A DNA stretch of 17,595 nucleotides, taken from contig JADGJG010000514.1 in NCBI GenBank assembly GCA_027596195.1, positions 1 to 17,595 on the forward strand, read 5' to 3'. Within the stretch, counting starts at the first letter, position 1. Each line of letters begins with the position of its first letter. The translations under genes were made by a program, and so were the position numbers. The stretch is from Podochytrium sp. JEL0797 (taxonomy: Eukaryota > Chytridiomycota > Chytridiomycetes > Chytridiales > Chytriomycetaceae). The notes under the pieces were generated by a model. The model saw only the letters and a list, made by a program, of their open reading frames with translations. It did no database searches and was not told the origin of the DNA. Below are positions 9,570 to 17,595 of the stretch, piece after piece.

Positions 9570-11121
9570 ATGGCACACACGTTCAACTATTCCGCCGGGT
9601 TCACCGTGTACGGACTCGCATGGCACCAGCGGCGTGACACGTTCCGGCTTGCGCTGGGGTCATACGCGGAGGCCAGCACGAACCGCGTGCAGGTCGTGGA
9701 GGTGTCTGGGCCTTCTGCGCACGGGACTCTGGGGTGTGTTGCCGAGCAGGCCGTGGCGTATCCCGTGACGAAGCTGCTGTTTGCGCCGGTGAGTATTGCC
9801 TAGCCTGGCGCCTCTTTGCCTGGCGTGTCTAGCATCGCCTGGCCTAGCTTTGTCTAGCCTGTCTTCGCCTAGCCTTCTGACTCCACGCCTAGACGCGCGC
9901 GCCAAACCCGTCCCTGCTCGCGGCCTCCTCGGACCACCTCGCCATCTACGAACTCAGGGACGAGCCGCCGCCTTCAAACTCGACTTTTGTGGGCCACCAC
10001 CAGCCCGTGTTGCCCAAACACCTGGCCGTCAAAGCAACCCTCAAGGCCGCCAACACCCGGCGACAGCACCACCACGCAGTGCGTATTCGTCTCAACACTC
10101 CAATGCCCACCATTGAATCCTCACTCCCGTTTCATCTTCGTTCCTATTAGAAGAATGCCTCCGCCCCCCTCACCTCCTTCGACTGGAACGAAGTTGACAC
10201 GTCGCTGTGCGTCACGAGCAGTATTGATACCACCTGCACTGTCTGGGACCTGAATGTAAGATGCGAAATTGGGGTTGGTGGACGCGGCCCGCGCCACTTG
10301 GATTCCCCTCCATTCCCCCACACGGTTTACCAACACAAACACACACCCCCAGCGAGGCGAACAGAAGACCCAACTCATTGCCCACGACAAAGCCGTCTAC
10401 GATGTCTCCTTTTCGCGCGATCCCAATTCATTTGCAAGGTCCTTGAAACCCCCTCCACACCCACCCCCGCAAGCAAACTCACACCACTACTCCCCAAAAT
10501 AGCGTGGGCGCCGACGGCTCCGTCCGCCTCTTTGATCTCCGTGCCCTCGAACACTCCACCATCTTGTACGACACCCCACTCCTCCCACACCCAACAACAC
10601 CCACCATGTACAACGCCCCGCTCCTGCGCGTCGCATGGAACAAGAGGGATCCGAATTATATTGCCACATTCCAAGCGGATTCGCGGAGGGTTATCGTGTT
10701 GGATGTGAGGGCGCCGAGTACCCCCGTGTGCGAGCTGGACGCGCATCGCGGGGTGGTGAATGCGGTGGCGTGGTCACCGGGGAGTGGGAGCCATTTATGT
10801 AGCGTTGGTAAGTTCGTGTGTCTGTTGTTTGTGGTTTCTTCAAGGGTGTTGTTGTGTCTGTTTGTTTGTGTGTTTTTTGTTTCTCAACTCCCATTTTTAG
10901 CCGACGACTCGTTCGCCCTCGTTTGGGACACGACACTCGCACCCACCACGACCACCGCTACCACGGCTGCGACGACCGCGGCTCCCGCCAAACCCGTCAT
11001 GACGGAACCGCTGCTCACATACCGCGCGTCGAACGTGATTAACAACGTTTCATGGACGTCGGGACATCCCGAATGGATTGGGATTGCGGTTGGGAACGGG
11101 GTGCAGGCGTTGAAGGTGTGA
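9570..11121 (+). CDS. DCAF7: DCAF7/WDR68 (HAN11)-type WD40-repeat protein
   Basis: Inferred exons are 9570-9788, 9893-10078, 10151-10255, 10353-10438, 10503-10807 and 10901-11121. All introns are GT/AG and in frame, giving 373 residues (human DCAF7 has 342). The match to the family is close: F-R-L-A-L-G-S near residue 25, A-P-L-T-S-F-D-W-N-E-V-D, S-S-I-D-T-T-C-T-V-W-D-L, K-T-Q-L-I-A-H-D-K, A-S-V-G-A-D-G-S-V-R-L-F-D-L-R, L-E-H-S-T-I, W-N-K-R-D-P-N-Y-I-A-T and A-D-D-S-F-A-L-V-W-D. DCAF7 is a seven-blade beta-propeller scaffold that binds DYRK1A/HIPK2 kinases and can serve as a CUL4-DDB1 adaptor; plant relatives are TTG1 and LWD1. Insertions relative to the animal protein are a His-rich loop near residue 133 and a Thr/Ala-rich loop of about 25 residues in the last exon. 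Its ATG is 27 bp from the ATG of the divergently transcribed TMBIM gene. Confidence 0.94.
9798..9880 (+). repeat. Degenerate GCCTAGCCT/GCCTGGC repeats in DCAF7 intron 1
   Basis: The first intron (9789-9892) is made largely of short variants of GCCTAGCCT, GCCTGGC and GTCTAGC. They supply several CCTAG and CTAGC sites before the real acceptor (CGCCTAG at 9886-9892). The pattern looks like a decayed short tandem repeat. It also offers many near-cognate branch sites and acceptors. Confidence 0.6.
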
Positions 11122-11248
11122 CAACTTCACGAAATTAAAAAATATTATGTATTTTTTGTATTTGTCTCCTTCCCCCCCCCCCTTTATCGTTCTATTAATT
11201 TCGAACCTCTCAATCTAAATCTCTCTTATTGCTTCAAGTCTCTCTCCT
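11122..11248. other. Convergent gap between DCAF7 and the CXorf65-like gene
   Basis: Only 127 bp separate the two facing stop codons. It contains an ATTAAA at 11134-11139, a possible variant poly(A) signal for the plus-strand gene, and a run of ten C residues near 11173-11182. Transcripts from the two strands probably overlap here. Confidence 0.5.
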
Positions 11249-12349
11249 TCAAGTCTTCATGACAGCCTTTTTCACCACCCCACCCGCACCACCCACACCA
11301 CCACCCCCCTTCCTTCTCAGATCCTCGAGACTCGTCCTAGGGCTACTCGCCGCATAGCTCGAACTGCTCACATTACTCTGCCGCTGACTCGCACCCCCAC
11401 TCACCCCCAACGATACACCCAGACCTGCAGCCGCCGCAGCCGCAGCCGCTGCAGCCGCTTTTTGCTTTTTGGATTCCGAGAGACCACTCCCACCGGGTCC
11501 TCCGGCCCCGCTGCCGCCGCCTGTGGGTGTTGCTCCGGCGAGGGATGCGTTGGCGTTGGAAGTGCCCGATTTTTTGGGGTTGAGGACTACTTTGCGTTGG
11601 TTTTCAATTCGCGAGAATATGGGGGGGGGGGCACAGGCAAGAACGCGAGAAAAACTCACGTCCGAATTTTAGTTTTGCGTCCACTTGGTCGAGGAGCGGG
11701 ATGTATTGTGGGGGTGCTGTTGTGTCGTCGGTTTCTGTTTTATTTTGTGTGGTTTTTTTTTGAAAGCGGGTCGTGAGATGACGATCGTTGAAAGGGGGCT
11801 GGGGGGGGGGGGGAGGAATTTTATCAAGAAGGATCTTCTGCGCGGTAAGTTGATTTAAATACGCAGCAGAAACGTAGACAAAATCAGGTTCGGTGAAGAA
11901 GAATCCATGAAACGAATTAACACTTTCTGGCCCCCAATTCCTTCGCGATCCGAGCTTCACTTCATCCACCACTAGCCACCTCAATCTCGTCCATCTTCCC
12001 GTATTAAATCAAAGATAAAAAAAAATAGACTCACCCATCTTCACCAAAATATAACTCGCCCGCGGCTCCAAAAACTTTTTGGCGTATTCCTTCTGCTTTG
12101 TGTGCAGATCCACGACTTCGCCCGACTCTGTCGCGAGATCAATGTGGTCGGGGATCGGATGGGACGCGTCGAAACATGATTTTTTGAGGTACGAGAGGAG
12201 GACGGAGGCGAGACAGTTTGGGTTGATGAATCGTTCTTGGTTTGCTGTTATGTACGTGTGCGCGCGTTTATTTTGGTTTGTTGGATGGCGAAGGAACGCG
12301 TGAATGTCGGGTAGGACTGACCTCCGTGTCGGACGATGCAAAAAGACAT
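11249..12349 (-). CDS. CXorf65/C22orf15-like small protein
   Basis: Inferred exons (minus strand) are 12349-12322, 12244-12035, 11716 (or 11734)-11660 and 11586-11249, giving 210 or 216 residues. The N-terminal 75 residues match human CXorf65 as I remember it: M-S-F-C-I-V-R-H-G-A-N-Q-E-R-F, then N-P-N-C-L-A-S-V-L-L-S-Y-L-K-K, I-D-L-A-T-E-S-G-E-V and Y-A-K-K-F-L-E-P-R-A-S-Y. This region has a ubiquitin-like beta-grasp look. Exon 3 carries Y-I-P-L-L, also seen in the animal proteins. The C-terminus is low complexity: Lys/Ser, Gly-rich, a run of eleven Ala after K-K-Q-K, then Ser-rich and Gly-rich. The acceptor of intron 2 (about 320 nt) is ambiguous; two AG sites in the same phase are possible. 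The biochemical role is unknown; a link to cilia or flagella is inference from the likely lineage distribution. Confidence 0.78.
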
Positions 12350-13378
12350 TTCAAAATATACCAAAAATTATGTCACATCATTTTTAATTTTGAGCGACTT
12401 GAATACTTCTGAAATGGTAGATTAATTTATATGTGAATCTTTCGCATTTTCTCCCCTTTGGAATTCGTAAACTTCGTTTAATTCCGCTCCTCAAAATAGT
12501 GCCCCGCCCTCGCTATAACCCACGACTCTGATATGTGGGAAAAAGTTTTTACAGGGTGCCTATCAAGACTCTTTCGTTGCTAATTCGGATTCTCTCGTCC
12601 TATTTTTTGGCTCGGCCCTCGAGGGTTGATTTATTCGTTAATATCACTGTTTCCATCGCTCACAACTCGAACGGTGGTGGAACATCCTGTCCCACCAAAC
12701 CCTCAAACAAACTGCAAATTTTTTCGGCCAAGAGGGCTGTCGCGCGACTCAACGATTCCAAACTCTTTCTTCAAAGCAGTGCGGCAGTCATGGCGACTGT
12801 TGGACAAAGCTTTCAAATACGCGCAGTTGCAGTGGTACTCTACCTATATTGCGTTTTAGTGTTGGATAAGGGGAGAAGGGGGGACAGCAATGCCGCACCT
12901 CTGAGCTTCTCGACGGTTTCAATTCCAAACTCTCCACGCAGCATCCAAGAACTCACTTGATACACCGACCACTCCCTGGTGCGTTTGCATCCAACTCAAT
13001 CGAATTCAAATGCAATACAGCTTGGGCACCCAACCCCGCAACATGCATGTTTTGCAAAGGCACAACCGAAGCTTGCTCCTACATGGATCCAAAGATGCCC
13101 GAGGCCGACTTGACAACCATTTCCTCTTTACCAAGCTCCTCGACCTCGTCCACCGTGACACGCGTGAATGCTTGCGAAGCCAACGCTCCTGGTTTCGCGT
13201 GAGTTTCGGAACCCAAAAACGGGGACGCGGACGAGTCGGCGGATCCAGCAAGTTGGATCGCTTGATGGCGGCCTTGGGTGGTGGTGTTTTGGATTTCCAC
13301 CACCGAAATGACCAGAACGTCCAATGATGGCGTCCGTATTTATTTCAACCTCCTCCTGTGATGAAGGGAGAATTTGAT
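12350..13378. other. Gene-poor stretch with possible decayed coding sequence on the minus strand
   Basis: No intact gene is recognised. On the minus strand a frame from about 13324 down to 12957 reads like real protein (F-T-R-V-T-V-D-E-V-E-E-L-G-K, later V-A-G-L-G-A-Q-A-V-L-H-L-N-S-I-E-L). It is broken by a TAG at 13079-13081 and ends at a good intron donor (ATC-AA-GTGAGT) near 12960. Further down, segments near 12720-12850 also look coding but carry stops. This may be a pseudogene or an unrecognised multi-exon gene. The plus-strand open frame 12535-12960 has no protein-like composition. Confidence 0.35.
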
Positions 13379-13492
13379 CCAACAGAAGAAAATGGTGATT
13401 GATGTGGCGCACAAGTCAACGGAGGCGTAGATGAAGAGGTGGCTGATTCGAAAGGAAATTGCGCGCGTGGACCCAGGTGGGCCAAGGAATAA
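13379..13492 (-). repeat. Left arm of an imperfect inverted repeat
   Basis: Read on the minus strand, this roughly 110-bp segment aligns with the plus strand of 13588-13692 at roughly 75% identity by eye. Shared blocks include CCACC-TGGTCCAC, AATTCC-TTCCAATCAGC-like, TCATCTA, TGTGC-CCAC-TCAATCA and CTGTTGG-type ends. Both arms keep related readings in two frames (F-E-S-A-T-S-S-S versus F-Q-S-A-T-S-P-S). This suggests they derive from the same coding or transposon-like sequence rather than a simple repeat. Confidence 0.7.
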
Positions 13493-13495
13493 ATC

Positions 13496-13511
13496 CCCCC
13501 CCCCCCCCCCC
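13496..13511 (+). repeat. Poly-C tract
   Basis: An uninterrupted run of about 16 C residues, the longest homopolymer of its kind in the window. It sits in the spacer of the inverted repeat, just after AATAAAT. Confidence 0.8.
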
Positions 13512-13549
13512 TCCATGATGTGTCTAACGCCAAATCTGGGTCTCCTGGA

Positions 13550-13583
13550 GCGGGAAGTTATCTGTTGCGGGAAGTTATCTGTT
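13550..13583 (+). repeat. Perfect 17-bp tandem duplication
   Basis: GCGGGAAGTTATCTGTT occurs twice head to tail (13550-13566 and 13567-13583) without mismatch. It lies between the arms of the imperfect inverted repeat. A perfect copy suggests a recent slippage or a double-strand break repair event. Confidence 0.9.
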
Positions 13584-13587
13584 CCCT

Positions 13588-13692
13588 TTTTCTTAACCCA
13601 CCCTGGTCCACCGACACAAATTCCCTTCCAATCAGCTACTTCTCCATCTATGAACTGTGCACCACTTCAATCATCGCCTCTCCGTTGGCATG
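13588..13692 (+). repeat. Right arm of the imperfect inverted repeat
   Basis: Plus-strand partner of the arm at 13379-13492. It lacks about six bases present in the left arm (after TCTATG). It is immediately upstream of the putative 5' flank of the Cut8-like gene, so the right arm could fall in that gene's promoter or 5' UTR. Confidence 0.7.
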
Positions 13693-13948
13693 ATCTCATT
13701 GTACGGCCACCGCAAAGTCTTCGAGATATCAACCGAGGAAGGGCGGGGATTTGCCGGATTTTCACTCTCGAGCAGAAATGAAAGAGCCCAGAGTGATAAG
13801 AGGGCCGTTCTTATTGAATGCGGGGCGCGAGCAGATACTTTTCGGGAAACTCAAAAAAAGGAGGGACACGAAGGAGATGTACCACGCCCACTTCGCAACG
13901 AGAGATCCAAAAACGCGCATTTTTTGTTTCGAAACAAAAATCTGTCAA

Positions 13949-15184
13949 ATGTCCAACAATCCGCATTCAGTCAGTTGGGCCATGGGTCCTGCAGTGGTCA
14001 ACAGCGCAGCAGCATCGTTTGGGAGCATGCGGGTGGTCGAAGCGGCGGCGGCAGCGGCAGCACCAGGGGACGCAGGGGCGGGAAGCAGCCGCAAGCGCAA
14101 GGCGGCGCGCGACGGCGACGGCAGCGACGGCGAAGGCGAAGGCGACAGCAGCAGCAACAGCAACGCGTTGCCTGCGACACCGACGCGCGTCACGCGCAGT
14201 GTGTTGCCAGCCAAAAGACTACGCCTCGTGTGGGACGGGGATGACGCGCCTTCGTCTTCTTCTTCGCACTCGTCGCCGCGCGCACAAGACAAGACGCCCT
14301 CGTCTTCCACACGCACGCTCCCCCTCGCACGCATCCTCGACACCCTCGACAAGCCCGCCCTCCTCGCGCTCCTCAAAGACCTCGTCAAAAGCGACCCGCC
14401 CCTCGCCGCACGCGCTGCCGCCCTCCTCCCACGTCCAACCATCGCCTCCGCCGAGCGCCATCTCAAACAAGCCATCGACGCCCTCGACGACGCCTTTCCC
14501 TACGCCGCTCCGCTGGGCCGCGACCGCTCGTCTGACTATGCCGCAAACAGAGTAAAGACTCAGATGCGCAACGCCCTCGAGATTCTGTCGCTGTATCTGA
14601 CTCACTTCACAGAGCCATGTAACACTCCCATCTTTTCTATTCGTGGTGTCTTCTAACCAAAAAAAAAAAAAAAAGGCTCCTACCCCCCGCACCTGATGCA
14701 CGAATACCCCTCCGAATCCTTCCACTTTCTCCACCTCATATCCTCACAAATCCTCCCGCGTCTGCCACACTTTCAAAACCCGCTGCGCAACCAAGACCGT
14801 TTCGGTTCCCACGAAGCCTACCGCCTCGTGGCCCGCGCCTGGCGCGTCGCTATTGCTGAATCAAATCGCCGCGTGAGAGAAGAAGGACGCATGTTTCCCG
14901 CACAAACTTGTGGAGGCTGGTTGCGCGACTTGATGGCCATTTCGCAGGCTCTCGATGGACAAGGGAAATTTGGGTTTCAGGAGGCTGTTGAGGAGTTTAT
15001 GAGGGGCGAGATTGGATGGATTGCTGTCGAAAGCGGCGGTGCTGGTGGTGGTGCCTCGTTTCAGGACATGCAAATGTTTCAGCAGCATCAACAGCAGGCG
15101 TTGCAGCAACAGCAGCATCAGCTTCAGCACCAACAGCAAGGGACGGCTGCAGCAGCGGATGGATCTCAGTTTTCTTTTGTTTAG
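13949..15184 (+). CDS. Cut8/STS1-family nuclear proteasome tethering factor
   Basis: Exons 13949-14618 and 14676-15184 give 392 residues. Cut8 (fission yeast) and Sts1 (budding yeast) hold the 26S proteasome at the nuclear envelope. Residues 1-120 are low complexity, with an Ala-rich run, basic nuclear-localisation-like clusters (S-R-K-R-K and A-K-R-L-R-L) and acidic Asp/Gly/Ser stretches. From about residue 125 comes the family's helical domain. Helices include L-D-K-P-A-L-L-A-L-L-K-D-L, A-E-R-H-L-K-Q-A-I-D-A-L, Y-A-A-N-R-V-K-T-Q-M and L-I-S-S-Q-I-L-P-R-L-P. The end of the domain has L-V-A-R-A-W, C-G-G-W-L-R-D-L and G-W-I-A. A Gln/His-rich tail precedes the stop; Sts1 homologues in yeasts are usually shorter. 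The 57-nt intron has a good CTAAC branch site followed by an A-run instead of pyrimidines. The open frame continues upstream to 13751, so the start could be earlier. Confidence 0.85.
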
Positions 15185-15721
15185 TGATTTCGTTTTCGAG
15201 TGTTCTGTTCCGCAGGGGAATGGACTTGTGTTTTTTGGCAGCAACTGGGCAGTGTGATGGAGGACGGGCATGAACAAACATTTTTTTATTCTCGCGTACT
15301 ACATCCGTATAAAATAATGATCAAAAGAAAAAAGTGCGAGTGGAGAGTTTTTCTTCAAGTTTTCGGACATGCGATTCCTGGCGTTGCAGCAAAAGCAGTA
15401 GCAGCAGACTCAGCTTCAACACCTAACAGCAAGAAATGGATGCAGCAGCGGATGGGTCTCCTTTGTTCCGTGATTTAGTTTTCGAGCGTTCTGTAAAGAA
15501 AGCAGCTCGAATATGTCATTTTTTCTTCAAGTTTTCGGACATGCAATTCCCCACAGCAGCATCATCTTCAGCACCCAACAGCAAGGGACTGCTGCAGCAG
15601 CGGAGATGTGTCTCAGTATTCTTTTCTGATTCGTTTTCGAGCGGCCTGTTCCACAAAAGAATGTATTTCTTAAATCTCTGCGCTTTATTATGAAGTATTT
15701 TTTTTAATTATATGAATAATT
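15185..15721. repeat. Two decayed tandem copies of the Cut8-like gene 3' end
   Basis: The CAG-rich end of the Cut8-like gene and its 3' flank (about 15060-15215) recurs at about 15346-15500 and again at about 15517-15660. Shared landmarks are TTTCAAG/TTCGGACATGC, CAACAGCAAG, a CTGCAGCAGCGG or near variant, and GATTTCGTTTTCGAG followed by T/C-G-TTC. Copies 2 and 3 are about 171 bp apart (GGACATGC at 15366 and 15537). Neither copy is part of an intact open frame joined to the gene. The rest of the stretch is A/T-rich 3' flank shared with the convergent gene. Confidence 0.8.
15684..15689 (-). promoter_or_regulatory. Candidate polyadenylation signal for the glycosyltransferase-like gene
   Basis: AATAAA on the minus strand, 33 nt past the stop codon at 15722, inside A/T-rich sequence. 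It also marks the right-hand limit of the repeated Cut8 3' copies. Confidence 0.45.
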
Positions 15722-17529
15722 CTAGAGTCCTTCCCGCACCTTGTGATACCAATACTCTGCATACAACTTTCTAAAATTCCACTTCGTCGCCGCAAACTTG
15801 ACCTCCGTCTCGGCCATCAACTCGACCGTCAAGTCCTCCCACGACTGCAACACGAGCACGGGCAAGTCCTCATACAACGAATCCAACGAAGAAGTCTTCA
15901 CGATCGGAATCACGTTCAACAGAAGCGCCTCGTACGTGCGGTAACAGTCGAGTCCGTTTCCGTGTGGTGAGATGGCGAATCGCGACGCTGCGAGGACTTC
16001 GCTGTAGAAGGTGAGTTGGTCAACGGCTCCGAATTGGCAGTTGACGACATCGGCTGTGTGGCTGCGCGTGCTGTTGCAAAAGTAGTCGTACACCGGTTGA
16101 CGCACGCCGGGGTTTGTTCCGATTCCAAACGAAGCGAGAAGGTATCTGTCGATAATGTGATTAAAAACTAGCCTTCAAACGGCTGCTCTCGGGAGCAGGA
16201 ATAAAAAAAGAGAGAAAACTCACTTGTCAAGCTTGGCCGACAAATTCAATGGTTTCCATTCGAGCCCATGGTTCAATCCATGCCCATGTTCAATTACTTC
16301 TTGAATCTTCTCACGCTTGTCTCCCCATTGGTTCAACCCGATCGGCATGCACGTGATTTTGCCGAGACCCGCTTCGATTCCGTTGCAGTTCATGACATAC
16401 CATCGGAGAAGGAGCGGGGATTTTGCGAATTGAGAAGTTTTGGATTTGGGCATGGCGGGGCCGTCGCCGTCTCCGTCTCCGCTGATCAAAACGTAACTGT
16501 TGCGGAAGAAGAAGAAATCCAATTAGAAACTACCCCCCCCCCCATCTCGGGTACTTTCAAAAAAAACAAAAACAAACCTAATCCCAATCTTTGGCGCCAC
16601 ATGATCCACAAACTCCCCCAACTGCCACGCATCCACAAAAATCACCGTCCCATTCCGCATCCCCAACGCCTCCACATCATCCTCCTTCCGAATCCTCACC
16701 ACAATCCCCTTCTCCAAACTACTCACAAACAAATCAGGGATCGGCATATCCCCGAAATAGTAATCCGCCGAAAGGCGGATCGTGTCGGCCGAGATGCGGT
16801 CGTGAATTGTGAATTCGGTGAACCGCGGGGGTGCGATTTGGGTCGTGAGCCACGTCGATTCGCAGGTGAAGACTCCGGCTCCTGTGTGGGTTACTAAGGA
16901 GGTTCCAATCTCACGTTCCAAGGCGGACCAGATGGAGGCTACGTCGTGGTGCATCCCACTCGTGGTTGCGGCAGCCATGAAGCCCGTGATGCGATCACGC
17001 ATAGACTTGTGGATCAAGAGAGACCCGAGCCCCGGGGTGTCGCAGTGTTTGAAGAGGATAAAGTGTTGTTGTGTGGCGAGGAAAGAGTCGAGTTGGTGGA
17101 GGAAGGGTGTTTCCGAGATGGGGTCCGCGAGGAGGGCGCCTGGTTCGAGGAGGAGGACCCATTGCGTGTGGGCGAGGAGGGTGTTGATTTGGGGGAGGGA
17201 GGAGATGAGGGTGGAGACGGCGTCGTGGTGATGGGTGGTGGCGTCGGGGGTGGTGGGGGTTTCGGTGCGGGTGTAGTGGAGGGTGGAGGCTTTGGAGCCG
17301 ACGCTGGCGGTGAATTTGTTGCGGTTGGTGTATTCTTTGGTGGTTTCGTTGGTTGATCGGAGTAATGTGAGCTGTGAAACGAATATAGGAATGAGAAGCT
17401 GAAAGGTGGGGGGGGGGAGGGGGGGGAGTGATATCGCATTCGTACCTGTGTTGGCTTCTGGGCGCCAAAAATCTCAAGCCTAGTTTCGGGGAAGAAATGC
17501 GAGGTTACAGTCTCGGCTGGCTTCGGTTT
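15722..17529 (-). CDS. Exostosin-like glycosyltransferase-family protein (5' partial)
   Basis: Inferred exons (minus strand) are 17529-17446, 17371-16578, 16496-16224 and 16145-15722; further exons probably lie beyond the window. The 524 visible residues have no stop and stay in frame across four exons. The N-terminal half has an L-L-L-E-P-G-A-L-L-A-D-P motif and then a region with F-V-D-A-W-Q-L-G-E-F. The C-terminal half has Y-V-L-I-S-G-D-G-D, M-P-I-G-L-N-Q-W, then S-P-H-G-N-G-L-D-C-Y-R-T-Y-E-A-L-L-L. This last motif, followed by V-I-P-I-V-K-T-S-S-L and L-P-V-L-V-L-Q-S-W-E-D-L, resembles the nucleotide-sugar-binding end of exostosin-like (GT47-type) enzymes. Donor sugar and acceptor are unknown. 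The upstream open frame that reads as Pro-rich (17014-17550) is the wrong frame across an intron. The C-rich intron at 17372-17445 is typical of this locus. Confidence 0.62.
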
Positions 17530-17595
17530 CTGTTGTAAGGATAAGATCAAAGATTAAATGTGATTAGTAGGAGCCAGAGAAAGAGAGACGGGAGG

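Noticed and set aside
11604..11984. Minus-strand open frame of 126 codons taken as one exon
   Set aside because: Only its last 57-75 nt before the donor at 11659 fit the CXorf65-like model; the rest has no similarity and includes a poly-C tract, so it is treated as intron.
13945..14475. Ala/Arg-rich minus-strand open frame
   Set aside because: Antisense of the low-complexity N-terminus of the Cut8-like gene.
16184..16199. Small inverted repeat CTGCTC-TCGG-GAGCAG
   Set aside because: Only a 6-bp stem inside an intron; likely chance, and no terminator or riboswitch context exists in this eukaryotic gene.
16946..17356. Gly/Val-rich plus-strand open frame
   Set aside because: Antisense shadow of the C/T-rich glycosyltransferase-like exon; composition follows the opposite strand.
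17014..17550. Pro/Ser-rich minus-strand protein of 178 codons
   Set aside because: Past the donor at 17445 the frame runs through a C-rich intron and then the wrong frame of the glycosyltransferase-like exon.

Overview
The window looks like nuclear DNA of a filamentous-fungus-grade eukaryote, most probably a chytrid (zoosporic fungus). The evidence is: genes with many short introns (mostly 50-100 nt) with GT/AG ends and CTAAY-like branch sites; very short intergenic gaps; a fungal-type Cut8/STS1 proteasome-tethering gene; an extracellular Thr-rich protein with a Cys-rich carbohydrate-binding-like tail; and a homologue of the animal CXorf65/C22orf15 proteins, which I would expect mainly in organisms with a flagellum. 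The phylum assignment is inference. No bacterial operons, tRNAs, rRNAs, CRISPR arrays or intact transposons were seen.

Layout. (1) 1-348, + : 3' end of a secreted Thr-rich, Cys-rich binding protein. (2) 647-1873, + : intronless gene for a ubiquitin-like domain ending in LRLRGG fused to Cys-rich zinc modules. (3) 2021-about 6520, - : tripeptidyl-peptidase II in ten inferred exons; the first exon is uncertain. (4) 7250-8245 and 8446-9542, both - : two tandem TMBIM (BAX-inhibitor-motif) genes, one canonical LFG4/TMBIM4-like and one strongly divergent. (5) 9570-11121, + : DCAF7/WDR68-type WD40 protein in six exons, whose start codon lies 27 bp from that of the LFG4-like gene. (6) 11249-12349, - : CXorf65-like small protein in four exons. 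(7) 12350-13948: gene-poor stretch with an imperfect inverted repeat, a 17-bp tandem repeat, a long C tract and possible decayed coding sequence. (8) 13949-15184, + : Cut8/STS1 family protein in two exons, followed by two decayed copies of its own 3' end. (9) 15722-17529, - : 3' part of a glycosyltransferase-like (exostosin-like) gene whose 5' end lies outside the window.

Functional themes. Several genes concern protein turnover: TPPII acts downstream of the proteasome, Cut8 tethers the proteasome at the nucleus, DCAF7-type WD40 proteins can act as CUL4-DDB1 substrate receptors, and the ubiquitin/zinc fusion looks like a ubiquitin-pathway protein. In a eukaryotic genome this proximity is probably chance. 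The most interesting items are the ubiquitin-zinc fusion, the divergent TMBIM paralogue lacking its sensor aspartates, and the two repeat structures near the Cut8 gene. Exon boundaries were inferred by eye from splice signals, reading frame and remembered family sequences; they were not verified with transcripts.
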